64,000 nucleotides of DNA. Source: Pyrrhosoma nymphula (taxonomy: Eukaryota; Arthropoda; Insecta; Odonata; Coenagrionidae). Below the pieces are notes generated by a model. It worked only from the letters and a program-made list of their open reading frames with translations. It did no database searches and was not told where the DNA came from. Positions within the stretch are counted from its first letter, which is position 1, and every line of letters starts with the position of its first letter. The stretch is from assembly GCA_963573305.1 (NCBI GenBank), contig OY754327.1, positions 56,598,244 through 56,662,243 on the forward strand, read 5' to 3'. Made by a program: the position numbers and the translations under genes. Shown here piece by piece: positions 23,674-35,533 of this stretch.

Positions 23674-24000
23674 GAATATTATCATTTACATTGATTCATA
23701 TCTTATTTAGTGCAAAGAATCATTGAGTTAATGGATACATGTACACGGAATCTCGACTTAAACAATAAGTATGGTCGTTATGGGGACGAATACTAAAAAA
23801 CGCTAAAATATTGCGAAAAATCTTTACGTTTTAGCAAAAATTTCGGAATTTTAATAATAGAGACCACATTCGATTTTTATTTTTAAATTTTAAGCAGCTG
23901 TAATAAGCATGAATCGAAATACATTAATATTCATGATGCTGAACTTGGGTTTATATGAATGTGCTTCTCGCTTATTAACTAAAGAAACATATGTGAGGCT

Positions 24001-24588
24001 TGTGCCAATTTTTCCACCTCGAAACCTCGAGACTCGAAAATCCTCGAAGACCCGCTAAGTGCCAGAGAGCGATGAGATAAGTGCCGCGACCTCGCTCTGG
24101 TCAGCGCGAACGCTCAGGTCATCGCGATTCCTGCAAGCACTGTCGGTCCGCATTTCGGTTCCGCGGTTTTATTCGGTCCGCACTGGTGCTGACATCTTTT
24201 TCCACTTTCAAGTCGACCTGTAAACATTCCCACCAATCCCAAGTGTGATCGCACCTCCCCTACTCTCCCCACTCCTCCACTGGTCAGCTGATTCACCTCC
24301 TGCGCTGACAAAGTGTACCGTGAATAGAACAGCCATTTTTTACCTGACCGCGGCCGGAGAAGGACGTATCTGCTTGGTTCCAGATGTGACTTGTGTTCGT
24401 CTTGTATACACCAAGTTAACGGTATTTAGCCTAAGGGCTTGTTTTCTATTGTAATAATTGTTGTTAAATAAATGCTGTTACTGGAAGTTAATCAAACTGG
24501 CTAAGGTTGTTGCCATTTTTCTCTCGTTTCCGCCCACCAATCGCAGTCAATTCACTCGCGACGTCAAGTTTCAGCGGCTTGCGTTGCA
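24001..24588 (+). mobile_element. Solo LTR of an LTR retrotransposon
   Basis: The 588-bp segment begins TGTGCCAATTTTT and ends GCGTTGCA, so it has TG...CA termini, and it is flanked on both sides by GGCT (23997-24000 and 24589-24592), a 4-bp target duplication. The interrupted MITE sequence continues across the junction in register, as shown by comparison with 49050-49130. Near the 3' end there is an AATAAA signal (GTTAAATAAATGCTG, about 24463-24477), as expected in an LTR. There is no internal retroelement region, so this is a solo LTR left by recombination between two LTRs. A 4-bp duplication suits Ty3/gypsy or BEL elements. Strand is inferred from the poly(A) signal. Confidence 0.7.
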
Positions 24589-25063
24589 GGCTTTGACTTG
24601 ACTCATTCTTTCACGCAGTACGCTGAAATCACCTTCAGATTCGAAGTATTTTCTTACGATTTTATGATAAGTATTTTAGTTAGAAATAAATGTATCTCCA
24701 TAAATAATTGAGAAAACGTACGAACTACACTCCTTTACATTTTTGACGCTATCTTTGCGCCGTAACTTGGTCAATATTTTTAATAATGTCTCTCTGGAGC
24801 GCACAGCCGTATCATATCCCATGGAAAGCGGCTTATTTTTCTTTTTTTAAATTCTCGAAAAGTAGTGCAATGAGTGACAGATGTTATAGTATCAATAGAA
24901 AAATGAGATTTTTTTTAAGGTAACAAATTTCATGAAATTCTATGAGAAAAGAATAACTCACTTCAACTACCTTAAAACACCAAACCGATAGTTTATCCTG
25001 AAATATTTTTACTGACAGTAAAAATCACACCAAATTTTGAAAAAAATATTGGGGCTATGGTCA

Positions 25064-25300
25064 TAAACCACAACCCGACGGTGACGCTCCTTCAATCTGA
25101 AAAAAACAGCATCGCTTACCAAGATAAGTGGTGTGTTTGCGACAGCTTATTAAGGATTCTCCTGGGCCACTTCTCAAAGCCTCTATTCCTTTTCTTATTA
25201 ACGAAGTTTCAAAACCATACAACCCTAAACTCCATATACTAGTCTTTACTAGTCTCTTTTTCACGCTCTCAATTCGAGTACCTCTCATCAATTCCTTTCT
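25064..25300 (-). pseudogene. LINE reverse transcriptase C-terminal fragment
   Basis: The minus strand encodes ESVKKRLVKTSIWSLGLYG followed by FETSLIRKGIEAL, matching the KRLVKTxVWSVALYGxETWTLRK motif of endonuclease/reverse-transcriptase LINEs. After a frameshift the next block reads FEKWPRRILNKLS (family form: FExWxWRRxLxxSW). The rest is degraded. No 3' UTR match to the 811 or 27787 copies is seen, so it may belong to a sister family. It is inactive, about 75 codons long and frameshifted. Confidence 0.7.
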
Positions 25301-25309
25301 TTAAGTGAG

Positions 25310-27786
25310 CACCTCTTTGGCCACAGCTATTCAGCTTCTTAAGGCTTAGCAACCACACCCAGTTGTCTACAATGTATTAACAAGATACTTAAAATGTTCT
25401 ACCTGCTCTCAATATCTGTTCAGCAAATACGTCCAATTACAAAATATGAAAAATAATTTTCCCTCTGGCGAAAAAGGTTTTTTTCGAAAGAACCGAAATA
25501 CCTATTATATAAAAAGAACCTTTTCTCCCCTCCTAAAGCCATTCTCCAAACCCTGTTGCCCTCCATTCCCTCACCTCGTTAACGAGTACGACTCGGCTAC
25601 ACTCTGCCGCAAACACTCCCCTTACCCCACCCCACCATCCTATCTACCTTCATCACATCCCCTCCTCCCAGCCGACGTCCGCAAAATCGAAGCGATCCCA
25701 ACGCCGCACTGTATTTCGTAGAAAACAAAAAAAACAAAAAAAACAAAAATGAAGATAAAATGAGCCGCGGAGAGCGGGTTTTTCAAAAAAAGTGATAAAT
25801 CCGTTTTAATTGCGCTCCCCGATGATATCCAGAGCAATATTATGTCCGCGGTGCAGCCAGCGTGATCAAACATACGACGTGAGCGGCGATGAAAGACATC
25901 CAGCGGGTTCGTGAAGCCGAGGCCCGGAGGGTTGGGAGTTCGTCCTTGGGCAGAATAGGTGCGTTCATATGAATACACTACACTTTCCAACCTGAAAATC
26001 TGTCACTTATGTATGTACCTGGAGAATGATGAAATCAATTCAATCATCGGTATCGACGTGACGAGCATATATTTCTGGGATGAACATGGAACCCAACCTT
26101 CAATAAATTGAGAGTAAATTAACCCGATGATGTCGCAACGTGAAGAGAACCGGGTCATGAGTAAGAAACTACCAAATGAAAAACAATTACGCCTTTTGAT
26201 ATCATATATTTACACCAACCAGCCTCATATTCCTTCCATTTAGTCTACTGAGGCTAGTCTGGACCTCATTTAGAGGAAAAAATAGAGAATTGGGAAGTTT
26301 TCGAAAAGTAACTACTGTAAAAAAATATGCGTATATTCTATTTTTTTAAAGTTTCCATTTTTTAGGATTGTAAGATCAGTTTTAAATGGGGATATTTATA
26401 AATAAAATCAAATAAAAGTATCATAGCACAAAAACACTACACCGCCATACTCCTGGGGCCATGACGTCATGACGTCCTCTCCCATGCTTCTCGGCAGGCA
26501 AGTGCAGATCTACTGATTACGAGGCTGTTTTGTCCTGCCCATGATCATTTGAAATCTTTCAATAAAAATTAATACAGGAAACAAACAAATATTTCTCCTA
26601 GGAGATATAGTGAAAGATGATTAGCATTTGTATGAAGAGTAAGGGAGGAAAATTTAGTGCCGTAATCAAACCTTGGGCGGTCACTGGCTCATAAATTTGT
26701 CACCTCAAAAATATAAAGATTTGCTCACTGTTTGGCTTTATTTCTGGGGAAAACAAAAAAAAGAAACTGACGTAATAAGCGATGCTTCATTGCTCGCATT
26801 TCACTAATCTAACTGAGCGCATAAATATGGCGATTAGCTCTCGACTCATTACACCGCCTTTCATTTTCAGGCCTTCAGTTCTCCAGCAAGTTGTCTTCAT
26901 ATTTGCAACTAGGGTGGTTTGCAGATTGTTGATTGCTTCCCCAAAATTAATTCTAGATAATATATTACGATTAATTCCGTGAATAAATTCAGATCCACAC
27001 CAAATAAATACCAAAGGAAGGGCACTTCCGTGTGCACTGTATATCCTTTGGTCATGGAAACTTCAAACAGATTGAGAGAGTGGACGGGTAGACGAATAGG
27101 AAGTACGGCTGCCTCCACAAAGAACATTTTACGTGGAAATGAATGATCCTCTTCAACTACCTTTGACTCCACCGGGTCATGCTTTACAAATTAATATTTA
27201 ACATCCTCCATAAGACAGCTTTGAACTAGAAGGTGAATGTGCTTCCTTTATAAGTTCGCATGTGCCAGAGTGGGGCACATCAGGCTTTCCAGTGAGCAAT
27301 GGGATGGCTTCCCTTATGATGGTTTTTTATTATGACGGAATAAGACGCTTAAGGTAAAGCGCTTTCCCCAGCGCGATGGCAATTCACAATACGATAAGAA
27401 TGGATAGAAACATGAGACCAACGAAAAGAAATAGGCCAAAAACTATGACTTTGTAGGACCGGGGAGGAATGACTTTAAAAAAAAGCATTCGAAGCGTCCG
27501 GATCGATGTCCTTCCATTCGATCGATTGTGGTCCAAACGAGAGACGTATACGCAGGTAACGAGACGGTGCAGAAGAGAGTTAAAGGGGACGACTTGTAAC
27601 GATGACAGTGGAGTTCGAGTTCGAGCTCACGAAGCGACATGCGTTACACTGCCTTTTGATCCAATCTCTCCACAACCTTTCATTTACTGCATTATTCAAC
27701 ATGAATAAATTGATCATACTGATATTACCGTATTTCTGAATCTAAGATTATGAAATAAATTAAATAAATAAAAATAACTACTTATT
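25310..27786. other. Unassigned DNA, with tandem TGACGTCA-type sites near 26.46 kb
   Basis: A pyrimidine-rich patch (25540-25680) carries chance ORFs on both strands. At 26461-26476 the sequence ATGACGTCATGACGTC contains one perfect CRE/ATF palindrome and a second near-copy, beside GCCAT motifs. ORFs at 26782-27172 and 27443-27708 have no recognised domain. Confidence 0.4.
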
Positions 27787-27901
27787 AAGATAATCTACCG
27801 GTTAAGGTAGGTTTAAATGGAAGTGAGTACAAATCCTCTAGATTTTTACATGTGCAGGACCCTCTCCACCAATAATATTTCTTTCTTCATCTTGGCATAC
27901 A
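27787..27901 (-). mobile_element. 5'-truncated LINE copy: last codons and 3' UTR
   Basis: Aligns with 811-925 from AAGATAATCTACCGGTTAAG through AAATCCTCTAGATTTTTACA and the YAKMKKE-like last codons (minus strand). Only about 115 bp are kept, consistent with abortive target-primed reverse transcription, which truncates the 5' side. Confidence 0.75.
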
Positions 27902-30900
27902 CAAACATTTCAACCTATGTAAGTGTATGCAACAATGTAAATTCTACACAAAGAGCGAAACTTCACATGTTAATTAAAAATAATTTGCATTTTTAACTAA
28001 CCCTAGCGTGTAGTTCCATTCAAAGAATTCAATGCTTAATTTTACGATAGGAACTAGTAAGTAGTTTTATCAAGAAAAACAAAAGAGAAGATGAGCATGC
28101 TTCGCCTCGATTTGACTTCAGCTGTATTGGATTGTGATATAAGGTAAACGCACGATTTATTTCCAGTAGATTGCAGATGAATCACACATAAGCTCTTTGC
28201 GTTCGTTTACCGTTTTATAGATAACTCGCGCGGTTGATTTCGCAATTCTGAGTCGCAATAATCAAAGTACGGCAACATTAGAGAATTAATACGTAGCTTG
28301 CGCAAAGAAAATATTATTTGTTTTTTGAATGAGGCTTGTAGCTAAAAAGCCTTAATACTTATTAAATTAATCGGTCCTCCTTAAAAAATCATCAAGGACC
28401 ACTCCTGGGTTTCTATTTTGTCGTTAAAACAAGTCATTTCATCGTAAGCCAGTATTCTCCCATTTAATTAATAATAAAATGTTCTCATCTAATTAAAAAT
28501 AAACAAAGACCAGTCACCTCAAGCCACAGTTGGTTCGTCTAAAGTTAAATAATTGTGATATAAGAATGAAATCGCATCTGAGAAAGAGAGCGACTGGTAT
28601 GTCACTTGTTTGTTGTTCTAGGAATGCATCCTCTCCCTTAAGTAATTAGTTTGAGTGAAATGTTTACCAGTAAATATTTACAACGGCTATGCAAAGAAAT
28701 ATGAGCTTGTCACAGATTTCCCAGAATCTACTCATCAAATTGTTTCCAAGAATAAGGGTGATGGGATCTCTGCAATCTAAAACTGAGGAATAGCAGTATT
28801 TGCTCCATAATGATGTCCTCTCGGTATTCTAAACGTCATATGGTTTTGTGACGAGAATTCAGAGAAAGAAATGTAATTCCACAAGAAACACTAATTTCCA
28901 CCCTCCAATTATTTGTTCCAACGTCGACTTCTACCTAGGTAGCTTCTTCGTTTTGGAAAGAAGGCAACGCGTTCAAGGGGTTTGAACTTCGGCGAATATT
29001 CCAACGTAACAGAGTTTTATTCGTCATCTCCTGAACAGTCTTCATATGCTTGGATTTCACTGAATCAAAGCGAATGGAAATTTCTTCAAATAAAACTACG
29101 GAACATTGCGAGTTCCAGCAATTGCCCCGAGAAGATTAGATTATTCCGACCGACCGAGAAATCATCGCATTACTCAATAGTTTGATTTCGACATTCTTTC
29201 AACAGATAAAATTCCAGATAAGAGAGGCGAGGAATGAAACGGTTTAATTTAATGATTTCGTCATTTTATTCTGTTGTAAAATGCACGATCATTCCAGTTC
29301 CTTAGAGAAAAATACATAAAATAATATAAGATGACAAGGAGCGGAATCGCCATTTCATTTTTCAAACGGGGCTATTTCGCCCAGTAATAATATCATTGAA
29401 TCATTCAACCCAAAAGAGCTATACGTTTCAATATTATCGCTAAATTCGTAACTCGCGGAGGAAGCCTCACAATTTGAAGTATTCTAAATATGTGAATGGC
29501 CTAATTAAAGTTACTGAAACTATATTTATTTTACTAAACTTATAAATATATGTTAGTACAGAACTACTGCGACATACTATACCTCAAAGCAAGAGCACAG
29601 AAGACGACTTGTTCGGCCGTACTAAAATCAATAGAAAATTTTAATTATCTCTGAGTACAGCTTGAAACATTGATATATGCAAAGCCTCATAAAACTAATG
29701 ATTTTTAGGACTCTGCCTTGCATAAAAAAATCATCTTCCAACTACATGAAAGGTTTCTTTCAATGTGTCTTTAAGAGATTGCTTACATAGAAGAATTTAA
29801 AATTGCTCAATAGGACAATCTCTCATTCACAGGTAAATAATTCGAAGGAGAACCTTTAAAAATTGTTATTTTGCTATATTTACTGGAATCAGTTTTGATT
29901 TTACGTTTTCATACCTTATATAATGACTATGCCTCCTTACACTTTTGTCGATGAATACGGGTGGTTGGTACACAAAGATTGAAGATAAATTCGTAGTTTT
30001 AAGTATAACAAAAATTAATATGCTTGGATTTCTTTTAGAGACACAATAAAATGATGTATTAGCTTTAAACTGCAGCTTAAATATGGTATATAACACTATC
30101 CGACGGTATAGCCCAGACCAGGGTATCATAGAATAAATTGCATGCCTGGTTAGAAGCAAAATTGAGACTTAAGGACTGGCTCAGAATAGTGTCGGATTTT
30201 TCTGATCATATTTTGTCCTTGAGAGAATGTATTTGCAAATTTTCAATTAGAATCTTGAATTTCAATTGATGATTAATCTGAAAACCTAACATTTTTATTG
30301 GATCATTGTCACTGACTAGCCAATTACGTAGCGTGAAAACGATATTTTGTGTTCAACAGGTTGAAATGTTTTTTTTCGTGGCATGCAAGCAATCTTTCAC
30401 ATTTAATAGGTTAACAAAATAAGGTTAACAGATTTTGATACACTAGCATGAACTTAAAATGCAAAACTATCATCCTCATTCGTGGAAGATGATTATGTAA
30501 TCAAGTATCTGGTCCAACTTGACATTCCAGGCTTGATACTCTGCCAATACTGTTCTTAACGAAATTATTCAACCAATCGTTCGAAGGTCAACACTTGATA
30601 CTTGATACCTCGACTGCTTGAGGCATACTTCATTCCGAACGTAATGAATACGGGGAGCCTCACAGAAAAATCACCCAGTCAAACTTCATCTCGTGAAACT
30701 GGGCCTTAAAACACTCCCATGAGAAACTCACCGCGCCGAAGTTATCCAGTAACTCAACGCACATGATAGCACTAGAGAGTTTCAACCCGCTTGAAACTTT
30801 CAAGAGCGCGGAACTCTCCGAGAGCGTGGGCCATCGACGAATAAAGTAGTCTTCCCTGAGACGGACCACGTTGCACCAAACATTTCCGGCATCTTTTCCT

Positions 30901-31359
30901 CATGGATGCCTTCCATTTAAATTGCTGGCAAGTTGTTCTTGGCCAGCCTATTGGGTTCAACGGAGAACACAACGGAAGTCTTCTCCCCAAGAATTTTGCC
31001 TGCCAGTGATCGGTTGCCTAGCAAATATTCAAGTAGCCGGAGCGCAGATTCTTATAACTCCCTCTCCGCGGTAAACTGAGGAAAGACCTAGAAGCTATGA
31101 TATTCTACAATGAAATCAATTGAGTGATACCTCTTTTTATAGAAAGTTGAAAAATAAATGTTTACAATTATAAAATAAATAACTATAATATGTTTAGACC
31201 TTTTCATCACGAAACCTATGCTCCTCCCATCCTCCCATACCTCCCATGATATCAGACTGCAGCGATAGAGCGCTTACCGCATTACCATTCAATTTAAGAT
31301 AATGGCAGTCATGTACGCGATAAACAATAATTCTTAACAATGGCCCACGGCTTCATACA
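27902..31359. other. Gene-poor AT-rich stretch
   Basis: Short ORFs only (28982-29185, 29866-30159, 30660-31074). The 30.65-31.08 kb patch is GC-richer and open on both strands but yields no known domain. Nothing else can be supported. Confidence 0.45.
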
Positions 31360-31380
31360 TCTTTATATATATAAAAGTCA

Positions 31381-31416
31381 ATGTATGTATGTATGTATGT
31401 ATGTATGTATGTATGT
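31381..31416 (+). repeat. (ATGT)n microsatellite, 9 units
   Basis: Nine tandem ATGT units near the 5' end of the Helitron. Microsatellites at this location are common in Helitron-type elements of insects. Confidence 0.95.
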
Positions 31417-32563
31417 TCCACATCTCCTCCTAAACAACAGGACCGATTTTGATGAAATTTGGAACACATGTTTGTTACTGGTAGACAACAAACACTGTAG
31501 GGTTCAATTAACCGAAACCCTATTTTTTCCAGGGTTAAGGGTGTGATCCTTACTAATATGTATAAAAATGTAATGGTCTCTGTCTGTCTGTTGCTCCATC
31601 ACGCAAATACTACCGGACCGATTGAGCTGAAATTTGGCATGCAGATAGAAAACATATCTGGTTGTAACATATGCTATATCAAAAAGCCCTCAGGGCCCCC
31701 AAAGGCCCCCTGAAGGTCCCCCTGGTGGTCAATGGCAAGCTTTGCGTTCGGTGCAGTGGTTTCATCTTTTACTTTTTAAAAGTACTTCCACTCACGGTAT
31801 AGGGCTGGGATTATTTTTATCGGATGGCTGAATAAATGAAGTTTTTAATTCTTTCAATCGATTTTCTTCTACGCTCCGAATTTGCCTAAAATTCAGGTTT
31901 TTAGCTGAAATATCTAACATTTTTCTCTGAAATCAACAATAGCATATTTCCTTGACAACCAGAGATTTGTTTTTCAAAAGATATTCACGCTTCTATCATT
32001 TAAATATCACGTCTTCTTGCAGGTCCATGATAGCACGTAAAAATAAAATCTGTATCAGAAGGGCCCAGAGTCCTAAGAGCCCCATGATAGATTGCTTCAG
32101 GGGGTAATCGATAAATTCAATCCATATTTACAAAAAGCATACTCTTCAATTTTATTCTCAAAGTAGCTTTCATAGGGGCACTGCATATATATGAGAGAAC
32201 ACTTACGTAGTAAACGTTACACATAAAGGAATTCATAGAATACACAATTAATTGTGCAAGAATATTTACGTACAGCGAATATCAATTGTAATAATGCTTC
32301 TGTTGCTACAACAAACACGGCGTTGTTTATTATCGTTTATACTCAGATGTATTACACGTAGTGAAACCGTCTGCCTATCATTACGATTGCGAACTGTTTT
32401 TAGACCAATTCCGACAGCATTAACGTCGCGAGTTATTTATATGTTTAAAAGTGTTAAAGTGCAGTTAACTTTGGTACATTCGCTCGATCATCGAGTTGCC
32501 TATTCTAGACTCTCACTTTCCGCTGTGTTTCCTTTCCATGGACTTAAAAATATATCCATCAAC

Positions 32564-33470
32564 ATGCCTAATAGAAAAAAGAGTAACCTCTCGAAAAAAT
32601 CTTCTAAAGCATAATGAATGTCTTATTTGCGAGAAAATGAGCCCTTGAAAGAAAAACGACAAAGGTAAGACTTGGATTGTCAATGACATGCCCACCAGCG
32701 ACCTCATGAGAATCTTCCCGTGGTGTTTTTTGGGTTACGCTAAGATCCGCACAAATTTCATCCTTACCCAACATATGGACGGGTAACCAGCTCTAAATCT
32801 GGTTCAATGACAGACCCATCTGTTTCGAACCTTCAATCTGTTTTAAGATGGCGGAAATTATAATGACGTCACTACATGCTTCTTACCCGATAGAAGAACG
32901 GAAATTCTGTGCAAATAACGACATCCGTGCATGAAAATCGACAAGTGCACTAAGAATCACCATATATTTGTTATTTAACAAACGAAACCAATGATTATGC
33001 CGAAGGCACAGTCCGGGTGATGGAGGAATCATAGGTCAAATAAACATGGCTTCTGCTGCCAATACTCCTCTTGACGTTGTCAACCTCTGGATTGTACCCT
33101 TCTGTCCAATCCTGATTAAGATACTAAACGCACATATCAACGTTGAATAGTGCAACTGAATTAAAGGAATGGAATGCAAATATATGTTTGTACAAAAGGG
33201 AAGCGATCAAGCTTTTAATCACTAAGAAGACGGCTCAAGAGAACCGGATGAGGTGACCATCTATCAACCTTTGCTATATAAGTAGTAATGAGTTTGTTTG
33301 GCCGATTTTTGGGTTTCCCGTGCATGAAAGTGGACCAATAGTCCTCATTTCTCCGTGCACCTGGAAAGCGGTCAGCGTGTCTACTACAATGAACACAACA
33401 TACAAGATAGGTTACGAGCTCCTCGAATAACCACTCATACAGTTTTTCTTCAGGCTTTGCGGTTTGCAAA
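32564..33470 (+). pseudogene. Helitron Rep (HUH endonuclease) gene, degenerate
   Basis: A start ATG at 32564 opens MPNRKKSNLSKKSSKA, the basic N-terminus typical of arthropod Helitron proteins, with the RENEPLKEKRQR continuation in another frame. From 32998 the Rep domain tail is readable: YCRRHSPGDGG, DVVNLWIVPFCPILIKI, then LNAHINVE followed by CN and IKG (the HINVE and YCNSIK region), and KYMFVQKGSDQA (the KYVxKGxD motif near the catalytic tyrosines). Next come DEVTIYQ, YISSNEFVWPIFGFPVHE and, after a frameshift, VHLESGQRVYYNEHNIQDR. The catalytic-region tyrosine expected just before CN is replaced by a TAG stop. The upstream HUH motif cannot be read with certainty and the whole helicase domain is missing. 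The gene is dead, with at least three stops and three frameshifts. Confidence 0.75.
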
Positions 33471-33527
33471 CAAAATAAGTTTAACGTTTGTCACACCCGT
33501 TGAATTTCAACGGGTACCTTCCGCTCG

Positions 33528-34109
33528 TTTACTAATAAATTAGAACAAAGACGTTTTATGTGGAGAAGTAGGGAAAAACTAATAACCTCTCGTTGGTGTC
33601 TAATATCAGGAACGCCTGACGATTGTCAAACCTTTATGGTATTATACTCCTACTTGAACCTTCTGTAAGCATAGAAAGAGGCTGAATCTTAAATCTTAAT
33701 AATAGCTTCATAAGAAAAAATGACCACCAGGAAAATGCGAATAATTAAATTGAAAAATAAAATATTCTAGGCTCTCTTTGTGATTAAATTTAGGATCTTA
33801 TAGTTTCTCTTTTGATTACTGACTGACGGTGATATAAAAGTAAAACAATACTTAAATGCATGGCTTAAATAATTATTAATTCCATTTTACCAGTAAGTAA
33901 ACAACAGCTTTTAACAACTGAAGGCAAGCAATAATTGATGGCCCGCAGATATAAAAAAAGTCAATGGTCTACTTTTCCACCAAAACTTGGCAATAGTGCA
34001 TGTCTGTTGCAGATACTGTTAATTAATGGACTGGTACTTGAAGAAGATATCGAGAGAGGGACGATATTTTGTAGACGATATCGAAAACGGAAAGCTGGGG
34101 GAAATTTGT
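33528..34109. other. Unassigned AT-rich DNA
   Basis: Lies between the Helitron and the SINE. No motif seen; the ORF at 33935-34138 runs into the SINE head. Confidence 0.45.
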
Positions 34110-34370
34110 GCGTGGGAGCGTGGTGGCCTAGTGGGTAGAGCGCTTGGCTACTTATCGAAGGGTCCTGGGTTCAAATCCGGGTGACGCATTTGAACGCCCC
34201 CGAACAAAAATCCTCGGAGTGCGAGGTGGCCCAGGGAAAGGAACTGGCCCCCCTTACCCTGAATGTGTGAAGTTCACACGCCTGTGGCTTAGTCCGGGTT
34301 GAGCTCTACCATCAACTATCCAAACCAACCTTCGGGTTGAATCAATGAGTGAGAGCACTTTTTTGTTGGG
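34110..34370 (+). repeat. tRNA-derived SINE, full-length-looking copy
   Basis: Box A is TGGCCTAGTGG (34124-34134) and box B is GGTTCAAATCC (34168-34178), a good pol III promoter with tRNA-like spacing. The tRNA-like head is followed by GGTGACGCATTTGAACGCCC and an unrelated body (GAGGTGGCCCAGGGAAAGG, CCGGGTTGAGCTCTACCATC), ending near a T-rich segment at 34360-34366. The lack of a pairing 3' acceptor strand after box B excludes a normal tRNA gene. The body differs from the 16.4/19.5/45.8-kb family, so this is a second SINE family. The intact promoter boxes suggest it is among the younger repeats here. Confidence 0.75.
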
Positions 34371-35533
34371 GAAGGTTACATTTTACCGAATGATTGAGGG
34401 AGGAATGGAAGGCGTTAATGTTCCAAAGACCAATCAATATTGGTGGAATACTTCCAACAAATAATTGGAGAACTAATAGTAGGTGCCGTTCCATGACAGT
34501 TAAAATCACGTCACGAAGGAACAGACGATGTATCATCACTATAAATGGTTATCAACAACTTCCCAAGTAAATTCAATCTCCCCAACTGATGACTGGTTTA
34601 GAGTTGCATCGAGAACAGGTAGGGGGACCTGTAAAAATAGCTCCCTTAGGAATGAATCCCGTTCCTGTGCCAGAACCAGGTTTCACTCCTCTACCTAGGG
34701 CTTTAGTTTGTTTTTTGAGCAGAATACAGTTGCTGAGGAGGGATTCTACCAGAAAGTTGGAAGTGAGAATGCCGCACAACCGATGGTCACTAAAATTAAA
34801 GTATTCAGGATATCAATAATAGGTACAAGACTTTATCCACGCCCTTAGGACTAGGTTTGAACAAATATGTTATGCATCTCCACCATGCATTAGAATAAGG
34901 GTTCAGAATATCTTTTACTCATACCCAATGAGACGAATAAAAAGGGTGGATGACATCATGTGTTTTGCTAAAGTTCACGTTCATGAAAATTAATCTTTTT
35001 TATTAGTAATTAGCATTGACAACTTCATATTTTGATGCTTACATTTCAAAATTCTTCCACCGCGCTTCCCTTATTTCAAGCGCGTTTTCTTTTTGTGTAA
35101 TTCGATAATTAACTTGAAAGCATGTCGACGAAATACACGTATTCCATAACATCCTACCTCTTCATAACATACTTTCTCAAATATTAACAGACATACAAAC
35201 TGCCACGAGAATTCGGCTGAAGAACATCAACGGATAGCTGCCACTGAAAATTTTTGTGTCGGAACTGAATTTCGGATTTCGTGTTAACTAGTAGTTTTAT
35301 TTAGCTTAATTTAATTTAACAAGACAACACCGGAGAATTTCGGAGTTGGTAGGTTTGGCGAGTTCTTATTTTTTCAAATTATAAGCGAATACAAACACGG
35401 ATAATTTAAAGCCGTGATGCTATTTTGCGGCGAAAAGTAAGTTACCTCGTTCATTTTGTAAGGCAATCGAGCGAAATTTCAAACACTTTCAGCTGCTAAG
35501 TTCCGAAAATCATCATCGCCCCTACAAAATTCA
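34371..35533. other. Unassigned DNA
   Basis: Overlapping opposite ORFs at 34573-34819 and one at 34342-34539 lack motifs. The rest is AT-rich. Confidence 0.4.

Larger units (their letters stand above)
23577..24975 (-). mobile_element. MITE copy interrupted by a Helitron end and a solo LTR
   Basis: The ends TTAAGGTAATTTCAGCGAG (23577) and CACTTCAACTACCTTAA (to 24975) are the inverted repeats of the TIR element at 16547-17098, in opposite orientation. Internal family blocks lie at 23577-23640, 23850-24000 and 24593-24975. The last includes GGAGCGCACAGCCGT and CTCGAAAAGTAGTGC, the complements of family landmarks. Removing the two interruptions leaves about 600 bp, the length of an intact unit. 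The first interruption begins with a Helitron 3' end (23641); the second is the solo LTR at 24001-24588. This fixes the order of events: the MITE is the oldest layer. Confidence 0.7.
31360..33527 (+). mobile_element. Helitron, defective, about 2.17 kb
   Basis: The 5' end reads TCTTTATATATATAAAAG directly after an A. The 3' end has an ACCCGTTGAATTTCAACGGGT hairpin (33495-33515), then TACCTTCCG and CTCG followed by T, so one base differs from the canonical CTAG. Between them lie a 36-bp (ATGT)n run (31381-31416) and two diverged direct repeats containing GGACCGATTTTGATGAAATT (31441-31460) and GGACCGATTGAGCTGAAATT (31617-31636). A broken Rep gene (32564-33470) confirms the class. Helitrons move by rolling-circle replication with a Rep/helicase protein. 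This copy lacks the helicase part and has multiple lesions, so it is non-autonomous. Confidence 0.8.

Noticed and set aside
32700..32960. Helitron Rep HUH and DRP motifs in this interval
   Set aside because: A frame can be chosen that resembles the region, but stops and frame changes make the match too weak to claim. Part of it also overlaps an ATGGCGG/TGACGTCA cluster seen elsewhere.
34121..34190. Functional tRNA gene
   Set aside because: Box A and box B are good, but the acceptor stem does not pair and a SINE body follows; treated as a SINE.
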